Of a stretch of 64,000 nucleotides of DNA, positions 22,438-34,656 are shown piece by piece; the first letter of the stretch is position 1, and each line of letters starts with the position of its first letter. This DNA is from Kondoa malvinella. Its lineage: Eukaryota > Basidiomycota > Agaricostilbomycetes > Agaricostilbales > Kondoaceae. A program made the position numbers and the translations under genes. The DNA is taken from NCBI GenBank assembly GCA_039545315.1, contig BCIM01000001.1, positions 1,831,783-1,895,782 of the forward strand, written 5' to 3'. The notes under the pieces are model-generated. The model was not told where the DNA came from, did no database searches, and was given only the letters and a program-made list of their open reading frames with translations.

Positions 22438-24952
22438 ATGTCTCGAGATCAAGTACCAACGCAGAACGGCCTACGCGAAATGGCTCATGTTCCGTTGCCT
22501 TCCTCGTCAAGCTCTTCATCCTCATCTACAGACTCTCACCCTCCGCCATATGCTAGTCCAAACCTGCGCACGCCTTCCCTATATGCGAATCAAGCCTTAC
22601 TACATGGCAGTCCCAGAGATTCTCGTCTCCCCACACCGGCATCTGGCTCATATAGATCGCCGGCGGCACCTACAACAGGTTATAGACCTCCGCTACGGAA
22701 TCAGACATCTGTATTACCTATACCATACCTACTGAGCAACGCACCAGAGAAGGATGACAAACTACAGTAAGTCGTTCTTTTCTTAGTGGTTTGAACGATC
22801 TGACCAGTTCGACAGTCATCCCGGTCCACCAGCCAAACGAAAAGGAAGAGCGCGCATGATCCCAGACTCGACCTACATAAGAGGAAGAGTCCGATGTTTT
22901 TCCAGTTGTGGTGTCATCTTCAATTTCCTGGCTCTGTTTGCGCTAGCTGCTTTGAGCGTCTTTGCTTTTATGGGATACCCGTTGTTGGCATATCTTTTGA
23001 CGGAACCGAAAGTGGTGCTACAATATAGAGGAGCTGGGCCGACTGTACCGTTTATCAAAGGTGGTCGTGGTCTCATAGATGCGTATGTCACGTCCTCCTC
23101 GTAAACCTTGGTTATTGATCTGCCTAAACAGTGACACACCTCAGAGCATGTATCGAAAGACTGGCGTCAACGGAGAAGATCTACGCTTGGTTTTCAGCGA
23201 TGAATTCAATGTTGACGGGCGGACATTCTACCCAGGAGAGGACCCATTCTGGGAAGCCGTCGATATGCATTACTTTGCTACTGGGGATCTGGAGTATTAT
23301 GACCCGAAACAAATCATCACTGCCAACGGAAGTCTTGTAATCACGACGTATGCTTTCTCGAATTCTCGATGAGGAATCGCTTACACAGAATTCAGGGAAG
23401 AAGTAGATGATCCGAAAGATAACCACGATTTACAATACGTGTCTGGTATGCTGCAATCATGGAACAAGTTCTGGTAAGCGGCGAAATTCGACATCCCTGG
23501 TTTCAATGTGCTCATATAGATGCACCTGATGCATAGCTTTACCGGAGGCCTGATAGAAGCTAGTATATCACTTCCCGGGAAAGCAGTACCGGGAGAAGAG
23601 AAAGCTACTTTCTGGTCTGCCTTTGTGAGTGTATTAGCTGTTCAAGCACTCACGTTGGCTGATGCATGTCTTAGTGGATCATGGGCAACTTGGGAAGACC
23701 AGGCTATCGTGCTACGACAGAAGGGCTGTGGTATGTTATGCGAACAGCATTTACTGCTTCAGCTCATCCTATTTCAGGCCATACACATACGACACCTGCG
23801 ACGAAGGCACTCTACCGAATCAGACATCTACGAAACGAAGATTTTCCTATCTGCCTGGCCAAAGACTTTCAGCCTGTACTTGTCAGTCGGAAGATCATCC
23901 CGGTCCAACAAGACAAGATGGTACTTACCTTGGTCGTGGTAGTCCCGAACTGGACGTGTTCGAGGTACGCAGTGCTTGATCGCATCAGAAGTCTGATTGA
24001 CATCTGTTATCTAGGCTCAAAATGATGTTAGTCTCATTGCTGCGTCCGATGTTATAACCCTGATACATGCCGTGTAGCATATCAGTCAAAGTACACAATG
24101 CGCTCCGTTCAATTCGTTGAACGGAGATTATGACTTCCGTTCAGGCAAGTCTGGCCAATACGAGATTCAAGACAAGGCGAGAGATACCTATCTAAACAAG
24201 TAGGCTATAAACATCTCCTTTGAAAGCTGTGCTGATTCGCATTTGTAGTTGGAAAGGCAACGAGTACCAACAAGCAGCAAGCGGTATCACCAAGCTGAAT
24301 CGAGACGCGTTTCAAGGGTCCAAAGGCGCCTTTGACAGCTACGGCATACAATACAGCTCGTCTTACGAAGATGGTTACATCACATGGCTTGCTGGCGGCG
24401 AGCCTAGCTGGACGCTCTATCATTCGGCCTACGAGCCTGACCCAAAAGCCAAGATTGGCCAACGTCTGATAACGACAGAGCCGATGAGCATTGTTTTGAA
24501 TGTCGCAATGTCAGTCTGCATTCATTTCAAGATCAATTCCTCATGATTGTATATACAGATCGGAAGCGTTTGGCGGACTGAATGAAGCAGGATTGAGAGA
24601 TCAGCTGCCGGGGCAAATGAAGATTGATTGGGTCTGTCGCTCTATCATGCAAGCAGGGTCGATACTGACTCTAGTCCATTAGCTCCGTGTATACCAAGAA
24701 GAGGGCCTTGACGACGTGGGTTGCGACACTTATGTAAGTCAATCCGCAGGGAAGAAATCAACACTCATGTTGCATCAGTACGCGCCTACGTCGGACTACA
24801 TTGCGAATCATATGGAGGCATACACGATATGGAATCACACGACTTGTGAGTCTGCTACTTCATCATGGTCTGCTTCTTATGATGCATTCGTGGTAGGGGA
24901 GGAAGCTGGCTACGCGTTTCCAAAGAATAGACTCGTCGACGTGTGTACATGA
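22438..24952 (+). CDS. KRE6/SKN1-family beta-1,6-glucan synthesis protein (GH16), copy 1
   Basis: KRE6/SKN1 proteins are type II membrane glycosidase-like enzymes of the secretory pathway needed for cell-wall beta-1,6-glucan. A Ser/Pro-rich cytoplasmic tail of about 140 residues (including a run of nine Ser) precedes one membrane helix (VIFNFLALFALAALSVFAF). The lumenal GH16-like domain starts at [20 protein letters not shown] and contains [32 protein letters not shown] and the catalytic block PELDVFEAQND. The protein closes with WEEAGYAFPKNRLVDVCT. More than ten introns are needed. A CT-rich tract just before the ATG (22375-22430) is probably in the 5' UTR. A second, diverged copy follows directly. 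Confidence 0.9.
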
Positions 24953-25579
24953 GAGGCTGAAGAATGAAGTAGCTTGCTGTCCTGTAGGAGCAGATTGTGG
25001 GCAGGACAGGCTTGCTTGCAACCGTATATCACCAACCAGATCAGCTTTGTACTCGCTCTTCATCACCATCTGCTGTGTTACTATAGCAACCGCAGTGTCT
25101 TCTTATACTCTAACGGCTATCGCTACCTCAGGCAATCGTGTTATTCTCAAAGCGAGTCTTCCGTTTTCGATGCGCAGTTCCGCTCCAGGGCGGCTTTGGC
25201 GCAAGACTGTGGCCTTCTGCTGTTCGTGCACATCGCGATCCCTAGAGATTGGAGCATTGCGACGTTGAATCCTGTTGTATCTGTCTCAATGCGCGCAAAA
25301 CGAACTCATGCTCTACTAGTATTCCAATTATGCCATTACTCGATATTGCCTGGCAGCCTAAGATGGCTTATTCTATATCCGAGAGGGTCGCGATTGCATT
25401 CATGGACGCAGTCCGTACAGAACTTATCATCTGTCCGATCGTCTAAAATCCGACAAAGGGAGCACTAGTCTGCCTATAGGCATTACTGTCTTGACAGACT
25501 CGTCTACGCTCTTCTCTGCTCGCTCGCCTCTTCTCTTCCATTACCATCTTGCAGGTTTCCTGTACACTTGCATTGCTGT
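24953..25579. other. Intergenic region between the tandem KRE6/SKN1 copies
   Basis: This 627-bp stretch has several short ORFs in both directions, none with recognisable sequence. I see no repeat, tRNA or mobile element. It should hold the terminator of copy 1 and the promoter of copy 2; a CT-rich stretch at about 25490-25545 precedes the second start. Confidence 0.35.
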
Positions 25580-27816
25580 ATGTCTCTCTACGGGTCTTCT
25601 TCCGGCCATCTAGCCTCGGTCAGCTCTGCGGAATGCGGCCTCCCATTCCAGAAGCGCGAGACCTCTCGGTCATCCAATTACCGCGCTACTGCCATCAAAT
25701 TGTCCCTCGCCATGCTTGGGCTGCTTTGCCTTGTTGTTACCCAGAGTAAATATGGCTTCTTGCGCCAGCTTACGTACCTGATATAATTGCAGACCATCCC
25801 CTCCCAGCACAGCAGTCGCCAACGGGTGAAGGCATGCGGCAGGTGAAAAGGGCCACTCCCGAAACGGCAATACCTTTGGAACATGGTCGTGCCATGATCG
25901 ATCCGTACGAGGCTTCCGTCCAATTCGAATCCTATTGATATGTCTGTCCAAGCGATACTCCCTCAGACCTGTATCGCAAGACTGGCGTCAATGGGGACAA
26001 TTTGGTGCTCGTCTTTAGTGACGAATTCAACATCGACGGTCGCACCTTCTATCCGGGTGACGATCCTTTTTGGGAAGCGATGGACATGCACTATGCAGCT
26101 ACCGGTGACCTTGAGTATTATGATCCGGCTCAGATCACAACCGAGGGTGGTAGCTTGGTTATCACTACGTACGAGGTTGTTGCACCAGCTCGTTCAGTCT
26201 GATGCTCCTTTCTCGTAGTGCTGAAGTCGAAGATCCCGTGCAGAACCATGATTTGCCATATGTGTCTGGAATGCTACAATCGTGGAATAAATTCTGGTTC
26301 GGCCATTTTTCTTGCGCATCGAGCTGACTAATGCATGCCGACCGAATGTAGCTTCACTGGAGGACTCATTGAGGCCTCGATCAGCTTGCCAGGCGCTCAA
26401 GTACCAGGAGAGCCAAGGCCTACCTTTTGGGCCGCATTCTGGACATTGGGCAATCGTAATTCCGATCATCTTTGCCCGTATCATCTGCTCATGGTCTTTC
26501 TGTGCTTTTAGTCGGCCGGCCAGGCTACCGAGCATCTACTGATGGAATGTGGCCATACTCATACGACACTGTAAGAGCTTATGCATCGATATGATGTGCT
26601 GCTAAAGTGCTTTCAGTGCGACGCCGGAACGCTGCCTAACCAAACATCGACCGAAGACCTCTTCAGCTATCTACCTGGTCAAAAGCTGTCAGCCTGTACT
26701 TGCCAAACCGGAGACCACCCAGGACCTCAGCGAGAAGATGGCTCGTATGTAGGTCGAGGCGTGAGTGAGTTGGATGTGTTCGAAGGTAGGTCGTGCTTCA
26801 ACCTATAGCTGCCGAACACAATTGATTTGAGTCTACAGCTCAAAACGATGTAAGGCTGTTCTGCAATGGTCATACAGTGCTCAGATAAATACCGTCGCTT
26901 CACAGCATCTCAGTCAAAGCACGCAAATAGCTCCGTTTGACCTGAATTGGGACTTTAATACTGGACCTGGTCAATATGAGATTCACGATCAAGCCAGAGG
27001 CACGCATCTGAACGAGTAAGTCTCTCTTCTATAGTCCGAGAGGTTAATTGACGGTCTACAGATGGAAAGGCAACGAATTTCAACAAGCTGCTAGTGGCGT
27101 AACAGCAATCAAACCTGAAGCTTATCAGATGTCCAAAGGCGAATTTGACAGCTGTTTGTCCCCTTCCAAGCTTATCGTATTTCGCTGAAGGACGACACAG
27201 ATGGCTTTCAATACAGCCCTTCGAAAGATGACGGATACATAACTTGGCTCGCGGGAGGACAACCTAGCTGGACCCTGCACCATGAAGCCTATGGTCCAGA
27301 CGAGCGCACAAAGATCGGACAGCGCTTGATATCTAACGAGCCGATGTCGATCATTCTCAATGTAGCTGTAAGCCTCTAAGGCCCACACATGACATTGCTC
27401 TGCTCATATCTTGTCCTGCAGATCTCGGAGGCTTTTGGAGGCTTGAATTATGAAGCCTTGAAGGCACAGCTGCCTGGAAAGATGCGAGTTGATTGGGTAA
27501 GAAAATAAGCCTAGGCAAGAAGATTTGCTGAACATTGCTGTAGCTGCGAGTCTATCAGCAAGCTGGACGAGAGAATGTTGGCTGTTCTCCGCCAGTGAGC
27601 TTCCTGCTAGACTCATAGTTCGCAAGCTAATGAGATGCAGGACTTTCCAACTGCAAACTACATTGATACTCATCAATTGGCATACGGGAATTGGAATCTC
27701 ACAACTTGGCAGGTACGCAATCATCCTGCTCGTGGCCGGCGCTGCTAATGTGTGTCTAACAGGAAGCAGGATATAGCTTTCCTACCAACAAGCTACTTGC
27801 TGATTGCCCAGTCTAG
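25580..27816 (+). CDS. KRE6/SKN1-family beta-1,6-glucan synthesis protein (GH16), copy 2
   Basis: This is a second KRE6/SKN1-like type II membrane protein, with a much shorter cytoplasmic tail of about 40 residues ([16 protein letters not shown]) and one membrane helix ([15 protein letters not shown]). The GH16-like domain is closely related to copy 1: [40 protein letters not shown] and SELDVFEAQND, ending [19 protein letters not shown]. Several introns share positions with copy 1 (for example in ITT, KFC and IDW-LRVY). Others do not: copy 2 has introns after TLGN, after PYSYDT and inside DSYGFQ that copy 1 lacks. The duplication is therefore not recent. Both copies keep the acidic catalytic residues. 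Confidence 0.9.
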
Positions 27817-27913
27817 TGACTTGCGTTTAGCTTTGGGTCAACGAGCTGGTCTCGATTTGGGAATTGTGGATCATGCTTTCTTGAAATGCAAATATATATA
27901 CGATGCTAGACTA

Positions 27914-29355
27914 CTAATCTTTCAGGCCACCCTGTGCACCAATGCCACCCTGCATCTCGATGTTCTCCCTCTGTTCGAACAAAAGTTGATCTCTTTCCGC
28001 CTTTCCAGGTCGCTTCACTCTGTTCCAGAGCGAGTTGACATCGTGAAAGATGAAATTGAATGTGACCATAGGCCAAGAAGTGTGAACATAGTATTCGTCG
28101 TAATATGGTTTCGCCATCGCGTGAAGTTCAGGTAGACGAGTCCACGGTACGCTGTGAAATGGATGGCGATCGTCAGTCTTTTATAGGACACGACGATTAC
28201 TCCAACTCACGCAGGAAAATCATGATGCTCTTGATGATAGCCGACATTGTACGTCAACCAATTCAAAGGTCCGTAATAACTCGCCGTCTCTTGCGCCACG
28301 ACCTTGTCCTTCCACTCTGCACTGCCTTTATTCTCCCTCTGATGCTTCTCCAAAGCTTCATCCATCACGTAATGCTCGGCAATAAAGTGACCAGCACAAG
28401 GATGGAGCGAACCAGCGAGGAAACTGCTAGCGAGTAGATAGATGATGCCGTTCAGTCCGCATGGTGTATGTTGCACGAGTATGTAATCAAAGAGGAATTG
28501 ACAGGCGAAATTGAGTGCGTGCCAGGGCGTTAATTTCTGAGCGCGAATCATTCCGGGTCGAACGGCGTAAAAGAGGATTTGGAAAGTAGCGAAAAAGGTC
28601 TTGCCTAGTACGCCGAGAATAGGATAGGAAGGAGGTGAGAGGATGAAGGCTTCTATTCTTGAAGGGAGATCGGTGTCGATGCCATCTTCACCGAGAAATT
28701 TGTGGTGTTCAATGTGGTATTTCTGCTCGCGAGTCAGCTCCAAACAGCTGAAACACGCAAAGGACATACCTTGAACATCATGGCATAGGGAATACCTATC
28801 GGGAGATTGGCAAAGATAGCTAAGAGACGATTGGCCTGCATCGTCTTGAAAGCGAGGTTGTGTGTGACTTCGTGAATGGCCAGGAAGAGGTTCTGGTTGG
28901 CCGTTGCGCCGACGATATAGGCCGTAAGAAGGAATTTGAGGGAAAGAGGAGAAGTGTTGCGCAGGTAATAGCAAGCAAAGAGTTGGATCCCAACAACTAG
29001 CGCTACGACGTATTTCGTTGATGGTGCGCAGCCCATGAGCTTTGTGACCTATTCGCCAGCATCGTCTCAGTCACGGCTGCCAAGGTCTGTGAGCAGAGGT
29101 GGGCCTCACCTGAGGGTAGTCCTTGATGATTTGCATTCTGCGACTTCGATGCGGCTCTTCAGTCAAAGTCCACAGAAAATCCTTGTCTTCTTTTGCAAAG
29201 TGCTCGTCCATTTCTACAGAGCCGCTGCTGATTGGCATGGACGCGGTAGAATCGTCAGAGTCGGATTCATGTCCTGACGCTGAACTAGTGTTTGAGCGCT
29301 TTTTGAGCTCATTCTCGCTGAAGAGCAGTGAAGAGGCAGCTGTGGTTGCCGCCAT
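27914..29355 (-). CDS. Sphingolipid delta-4 desaturase (DES1 type)
   Basis: This ER membrane di-iron enzyme introduces the trans-4 double bond into the sphingoid base of ceramide, a step towards fungal glucosylceramide. The N-terminus has an acidic Ser-rich lead and the family block DKDFLWTLTEEPHRSRR. All three His boxes are present: HEVTHN, HIEHH (as KYHIEHHKFLG after splicing) and HQEHHDFP. Hydrophobic segments include VVALVVGIQLFACYYL and FLLTAYIVGATANQN. The C-terminus reads LPELHAMAKPYYDEYYVHTS and then VNSLWNRVKRPGKAE, typical of DES1. Four introns split the frame. It is convergent with the KRE6-like copy 2, with 97 bp between stops. Confidence 0.94.
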
Positions 29356-29533
29356 GGTGTTGCTTCTAATGTATATGAGATGAACGGGCTGATAGTATGG
29401 GAACAAGCAATCTATTCGCGCTGCACTTCGGCCCCACATACAAGGGCTGTCTGACATAGTCTCTAAGTGCTTCTATAGTACATTCAGCTTACTCTACGAC
29501 GTTTCCAGCACGTCCTCATCTAGAGACCCGAAC

Positions 29534-31396
29534 TCATTCTAGCCCGAATTTAGCCTTGACCGACTTGACCGCTTCAGCGTCACCAGAGTTCTAGCAAAAC
29601 GTCATGTCAGCATCCCTCGACCGGTATAAGTGGTAGCTTGACCTTGTTAATCTCGTCAGAGATCTTGACACAAGGCTTTCCTTGAATCTCCCATAGCTTG
29701 ATGACGATGTTTAATGCTTGCGAAGGTTCACCTGAACGAGTTGCGCCCGAGCCGACTTCTTCCTCTGACTGCTGGACTGGCTGTTCAACTTGAACGTAAT
29801 CTACCCGGACATCAGTACATGCTTTCTCGCACTTCCAAGTGGCATACCATTGGTCAATGCTAGAAACCTCAAGTCAGCTAAGCTTTCGAATGATCAAGGG
29901 ACAGCTCACTAGTACCAACACCGAATGCCACACCAATACCAAGCTCTTGTCCGTTCTTCTGCAGCTCGATGACCTTGTCCACATCCAGTCCATCAGAATG
30001 CACAACAGTCTCTGCCAATCGCTGTCAGCTAATTTCAATCCTACAGTATAAGACATCATACTAGTCTTTGGATCAATGCCCATCTCTCGATAAACGTCCC
30101 TCGCAATTCTTGCAAATTCAAACGGATCAGCAGAATCTTGTCGCACCCCTCGCCAACGTTGAGCTCTCTGCACGTCCTTTTTGAAATCGCCAAAGAATGC
30201 TTTCGAGCTGAAGGTATCCGTCAAAGCGATTGTGAGCTGCCCATCGGGATAGACCTGTCCGCCAATCCGTCATACTCAGCTTCGAAAAAAGCAGTAGTAG
30301 AATCTCGGCGGACCTCATCCCACTTCCGCATCGCCAGTCCATTCGCACCTTCATAACCTTCCATCGCCGCTAGACCCATAGTAAATTCATCTAGACCAAT
30401 ATCAGGACGCAACCAAGAAAAAGAGTCATGAAGGATCTCACGCGCAATGGTGCCAACAGGCGCCAAATCCATCAAATGAGCGAAATGAACATTTGACGTC
30501 CCAGTGATGAATCCATTCCCATCCTTTTTCCCATGCTCGCGATCCGCTTGTACTAAACCTTCCATGACGAGTCTGTGACCTAGGTAAGACTTTCTTCTCC
30601 TCGTACCGAACTCTGAAACTGCGCAGCCTGCTTTAAGCATTCGACAGGCTTTCTCGTAGGCTTGTTCTGCTCAATGATCAGCATATGATCAAGGAGTAGG
30701 ATACAAGTGTAAATGGACGAACGTTTCTGTCCGACATAGTCCCATTTCGTGTCGATATGCTCAAAGTAGGCTTGCGAGATCAAAGCCATCAAAGGCGTCT
30801 CGTACAAGATTGTACCTGCCCAATTACCCGAGATGGCTAGTTCTAGATCACCATCTTCTGTCAGGTTCAAGGTGACTTGCTCCGAAGGTTTGAATTGGAA
30901 AGATTGGAGGTAGTCGAGGTAAGAAGACTTGAAGTAGGGACAGCGTTTCTCGAGCCAGGCGCGCTCGTCAGCTGTAAGCCTTAGGTGTTTCATACCTTTG
31001 GCATACATCAGATTGTCTTGTGAAGGTATGGCAAGGAAGATTACGCTGTACGGACGCTTGCAGATCTTGAAATGCGGCTTGATTGAGCTTTTGGGCCTTT
31101 CGCCGCTGATACGACGAGATTGAGACACCACAGAAGCACCGACATCGATTCACGTACGTTGTTGAACTGATAGCGAACAGACACATCTGGACAGAATGCA
31201 TAAGAAGGAAGAAGTAAAACACAGAGAGAGTCGAGAGAGCTGACCAGGATACAGTTGATGTACAGCTTGCTGCATTGTAAGCTTGTACAGCTGCAGAGAA
31301 GGTCACGTCATAAATTCTCAACCAAAACATGGCCAGAAGCGCTCTGGATTGGCTCACGTCCGTGTCTAAGATGGAGACTGGCAGCTGAGGTCCCAT
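29534..31396 (-). CDS. NPT1: Nicotinate phosphoribosyltransferase (NAD salvage)
   Basis: The enzyme joins nicotinate to PRPP, with ATP use, in the Preiss-Handler NAD salvage route. Splicing restores the N-terminal signature SILDTDLYKLTMQQAVHQLY, then VSVRYQFNNRRKAQ and LTADERAWLEKRCPYFK. Further blocks are SEFGTRRRKSYLG, TGTSNVHFAHLMDLAPVGT, DTFSSKAFFGDF, HSDGLDVDKVIELQ and GVGTNLTND. The usual RHDSGDP motif reads RQDSADP here, a small deviation. The C-terminus, GKPCVKISDEINK then VKAKFGLE, is intact. The start is taken at the ATG just before GPQLPVSILDTD; an upstream exon cannot be excluded because the frame is open for a further 80 nt. Confidence 0.92.
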
Positions 31397-32444
31397 TTTG
31401 AGTGTGCTGAAGGGCTTCAGAGGATCGCTACTCGCAGTTTTGGAAGACTCGTAAGTAGCTTGACCACTGTCCACGAAGTCGATACCAGAGCTATCAAATA
31501 CGTACCGCGACGATATTCATATATTGCGACACAGCACACTTGATTCCTGCTAGGTCAGCCTGGATGTCTTGCCTGTCGAGTAGGAGAGCCCGTGAGATCC
31601 TCCCAGAAAGCGTTTTTAAGCTATAGCGATCGCATGATACGCAACTCCTCTCTGCTTCTGGCGCCTGGGTTTTCCGAAATTGTCTTTCAGTCTACTTCTG
31701 TTCATCATTGCGTCGCCTGGCTTCTATGCCGCATCAGTGAGACGGATCTCATAACCCCGTCCGCGAAGCTATTGACTTGGCCGATTTGCAATATGCCTCT
31801 CATGCTCGTGCACTGGAGCTATGCCAATTCACGTCGATTCCTCAAAGATGTCCAGCATCTCAGCGGCAAGGTTTCGGCTTTATCCAGTGCGACAGATCCT
31901 GCCTTCTCGTGCGGCAGCCACACCGGCAACGACAGGCTTTTGAACTACAACATGAGCACTTTTCACAACTGCCAGAAACCGACTCTGATACCAGCGATGC
32001 CGGTGGAAACAGAATCTTCCAGCTGATTTGAAGTACATCTTGGCAGAGCGCCTGCTCTGGTAACGAAGCAGTCCTTCATTTAGCACATTGTTGCGACTGA
32101 CGTTTCAGCAGGATTTGGGGAGAGCTTTCATCCGTTGACAGCCCATGGTAAGCCCTGTGGCGCAGTCCCGACTTGTACAGCTGACAACTGTGGACCAGAA
32201 GCTGGGCTAAAAATGATCACAGCGACAAAGCTTTCTGAAACCCGTTACTTTATGAAGGCTTGGAAGTAGCCGAACGGGACATATGGCTGAGCTGCGTTGT
32301 TCGGCTGTGTTAGCTGAATTGAAAGGGGATCGATCTATGATGCAAAAGAATACGGAATGCTCCACCGCACAATTCGCTGAAGAAGCTCACGCCCTTATGC
32401 CCGGCGGATCGCTTCAGTGGTCCCATATAGGCGTGCTCATTTGC
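31397..32444. other. About 1 kb with no confident gene
   Basis: The region lies between the NPT1 start and the stop of the next minus-strand gene. On the plus strand two overlapping frames are open between 31592 and 32031. One reads AIDLADLQYASHARALELCQ and ends in an acidic tail (LPETDSDTSDAGG), which looks like real coding sequence, but I found no in-frame splice route from an ATG. It may be the last exon of a small plus-strand gene. Nothing else stands out. Confidence 0.3.
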
Positions 32445-33882
32445 CTAATTCACCGGTTTGAGCCAGACGAGGCCCGCTGTGCGAGCATGAACGGCTTCTT
32501 CAGACGTGTACTCGAGTTTAGTCTTGTCCCTTTCGTGTATTGCCGACCTCTCGTGTCCATGGATGTTGCCGTACTTGAGCACCGCACCGCAAGTCTTACT
32601 CAGTGCAAAGTAGCCCTGCTCAGTCTGTCGCCGGATATAAGAGTCCAACAGCGACTTTGCCGGAGCAGACTTACAAGCTGAATCATCCAGCCGTTAGTAA
32701 GGCAGGTGCAGCGCAGTGATGACTGAACATACCTCAGACGTATTCCACGTGTAAGCGGAATTATGCGGCATCCGAGTATCATGCAATATTGTGTAGCGCT
32801 TCACTCCGTTTACGAGGATATGATCGGAACCAAAAACGACTGTGTCGGTACACAGAGGCTTCTTCGTCGAGCTCTCGCTGTGCGTCTGTGTCGTCGAGGT
32901 GTTCATGATTCTTCTGCCTTGGGTCGCCCGCGGTGTAGCCGATGCATTAACAGCAGCGGGAACAGGAGTCATGCTTTGAGTAGCTCCAACGGGTAAATGT
33001 CTGTACCCATCCAGCTAGCAGAAGCATCGGTAAAAGATCAGATCGATCATGATCTGTAGAGGAAAGAAGTACCTGGAACTGGTGATGTGTGCCTCCCATT
33101 GACGATCCCGACAGAGTCAGCGGGTTGGCTGAGTTTGACTGCAGGTGCGTGCGTGGTCCCATTAGCTAAATTCCTTGAGTGCGTGACACTTACATCAGGG
33201 CGAGTACGCTCTCCGATAGAGGCCTGTACCTTGCCATATCTTGGGCCTGGCGTACGAGCTAGATGACTTGCTACATTGTGAGGGGACAGCGGTCTTGAGG
33301 TGTTGGGACTGCCCGGTAGAGAGGTGCCGAAGGTCTCGTGTAGTGCCACTACTAAGGGATCTTTTGCTGGATTGTACGGACTAGGTGGCTGGCTCGAAGC
33401 GCTTTCGTGATCTGGTGCTCGGAATGCCTGCCACGGAAAGCATAGTGTGTCAGCCGACTATTTTGACAAAGAAGTGACACAAACAGCGTGTTCATTGGCA
33501 TGGGCGTTTCCTTGCTAATTTCGCCAACGTCAGAAATCAAACTTGTGCCCTTTGGGCGAACTTACAGAGTGCAAATAAGCCGTAAGCTGATCTACTCGCT
33601 GCATCTCGACAAGATGATGCATGCCTGGCGGTAGTATACCATGCTGCTCTGATAGATGCTGTTGGGCAGGATGAGCGCCCGAAAGAGGAGGCTGTGTCAA
33701 AGGCCGAGCCTGTAAAGACTATAGTCAGATCAAAGAGCGGTGCCAGGGAAGAGAGCATACAGGAGCGTATCCTTCATAAACTCCTTGGGTGTGGTGCTAT
33801 CGAAAGCATGTCAAATAGGCTTTCATGAATGGGCAGGGTGACTTACTACCTGACCGGAATGTTGGTTCGACTGGTGAGTCAT
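32445..33882 (-). CDS. Unrecognised multi-exon gene, Ser/Pro/Gln-rich
   Basis: I do not recognise this product. A consistent frame runs from ATG at 33882 (MTHQSNQHSGQ) across seven introns of about 50-70 nt with canonical ends, all keeping phase. The N-terminal part is rich in His, Gln and Pro (HHTQGVYEGYAPARPLTQP, LPPGMHHLVEMQRVDQLTAY). The middle is Ser/Pro-rich (SPNTSRPLSPHNVAS). A more ordered C-terminal segment includes VNGVKRYTILHDTRMPHNSA and SYIRRQTEQGYFALSKTCG. The last intron needs an AAG acceptor (CTTGTAAG), a type used elsewhere in the window. The composition would suit a transcriptional or signalling regulator, but that is inference only. Confidence 0.55.
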
Positions 33883-34656
33883 GTCTAGATGCTTCGAATA
33901 GAAGACTGTTGGAAGCAATTCTGGTTTGGTGGTAGGAGGGCAAGGATTGAACGAGCTTAAGACGAATCCCGAGGCGGTTCAGATGGGCTTGCCCGACTAA
34001 CAAAGGGTCTTCAACTGTTGAGCTACTTCAAGAGGATACCGTGTAGCTTCATCTTCAGGTCTCTAGAAAGGGCTAGACTCGCCACGAAGGCCGCCATCGC
34101 TCACAAGCCGAAATTTACAGTCTTGGAACATCGCGGAATTAGCCGCTATAGAAGAGGTAGAGCCCTAGAGTCTGCGTGAAGCTAGCGCAGCAGTGGATCT
34201 ATTATGACCGAGCAAATAGGTATTAAACAAGCAGAAAGCGGACAAGAGAACGTCAATACTACGCGTGCACAATATAAGCACAGCCAAGCGGTACTCGAGC
34301 ATCAGTCAGAATAGTATACGCGTTCTCAGACCCTGAAAGTAGCACGAGATAGCGAAGAGTGACTTTGATAAGCGCTTAAGCTGTTACTGCAACTTGAAAG
34401 CAGAAATTTGATACCAAGCCAGACTCAAAGTTATGGTCGACTTCCTTGGATGAGGGACTGTCCCATGCGGGAGATCAAGAGAGTACAAGGCATCCGGTAT
34501 AGCGATAGACACAACAACTGCCAGAAAAGGATCGCCCAGCGCGGTCTTCTTGAATCCGCGACCTCGAACGGATGATGACCAGAGCCAGCTTGGCCATTGC
34601 AAGAAAGTGTTGAATACCACGTAACGAAACGGCGCTAGGCAACAAATAGGGCAATC
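33883..34656. promoter_or_regulatory. Divergent intergenic region, no gene seen
   Basis: These 774 bp separate divergent starts of the unrecognised gene and the NIPA transporter. A minus-strand stretch near 34020 contains TAGCTCAAC, and a GTTCAATCC lies about 80 nt further on. These resemble tRNA A and B boxes, but the stems do not pair, so no tRNA is called. A minus-strand ORF at 34384-34620 shows no family resemblance. Confidence 0.3.

Noticed and set aside
33940..34050. Second tRNA-like pattern (TAGCTCAAC and GTTCAATCC on the minus strand)
   Set aside because: The D and acceptor stems do not pair, and the two boxes are about 80 nt apart without a foldable anticodon arm.
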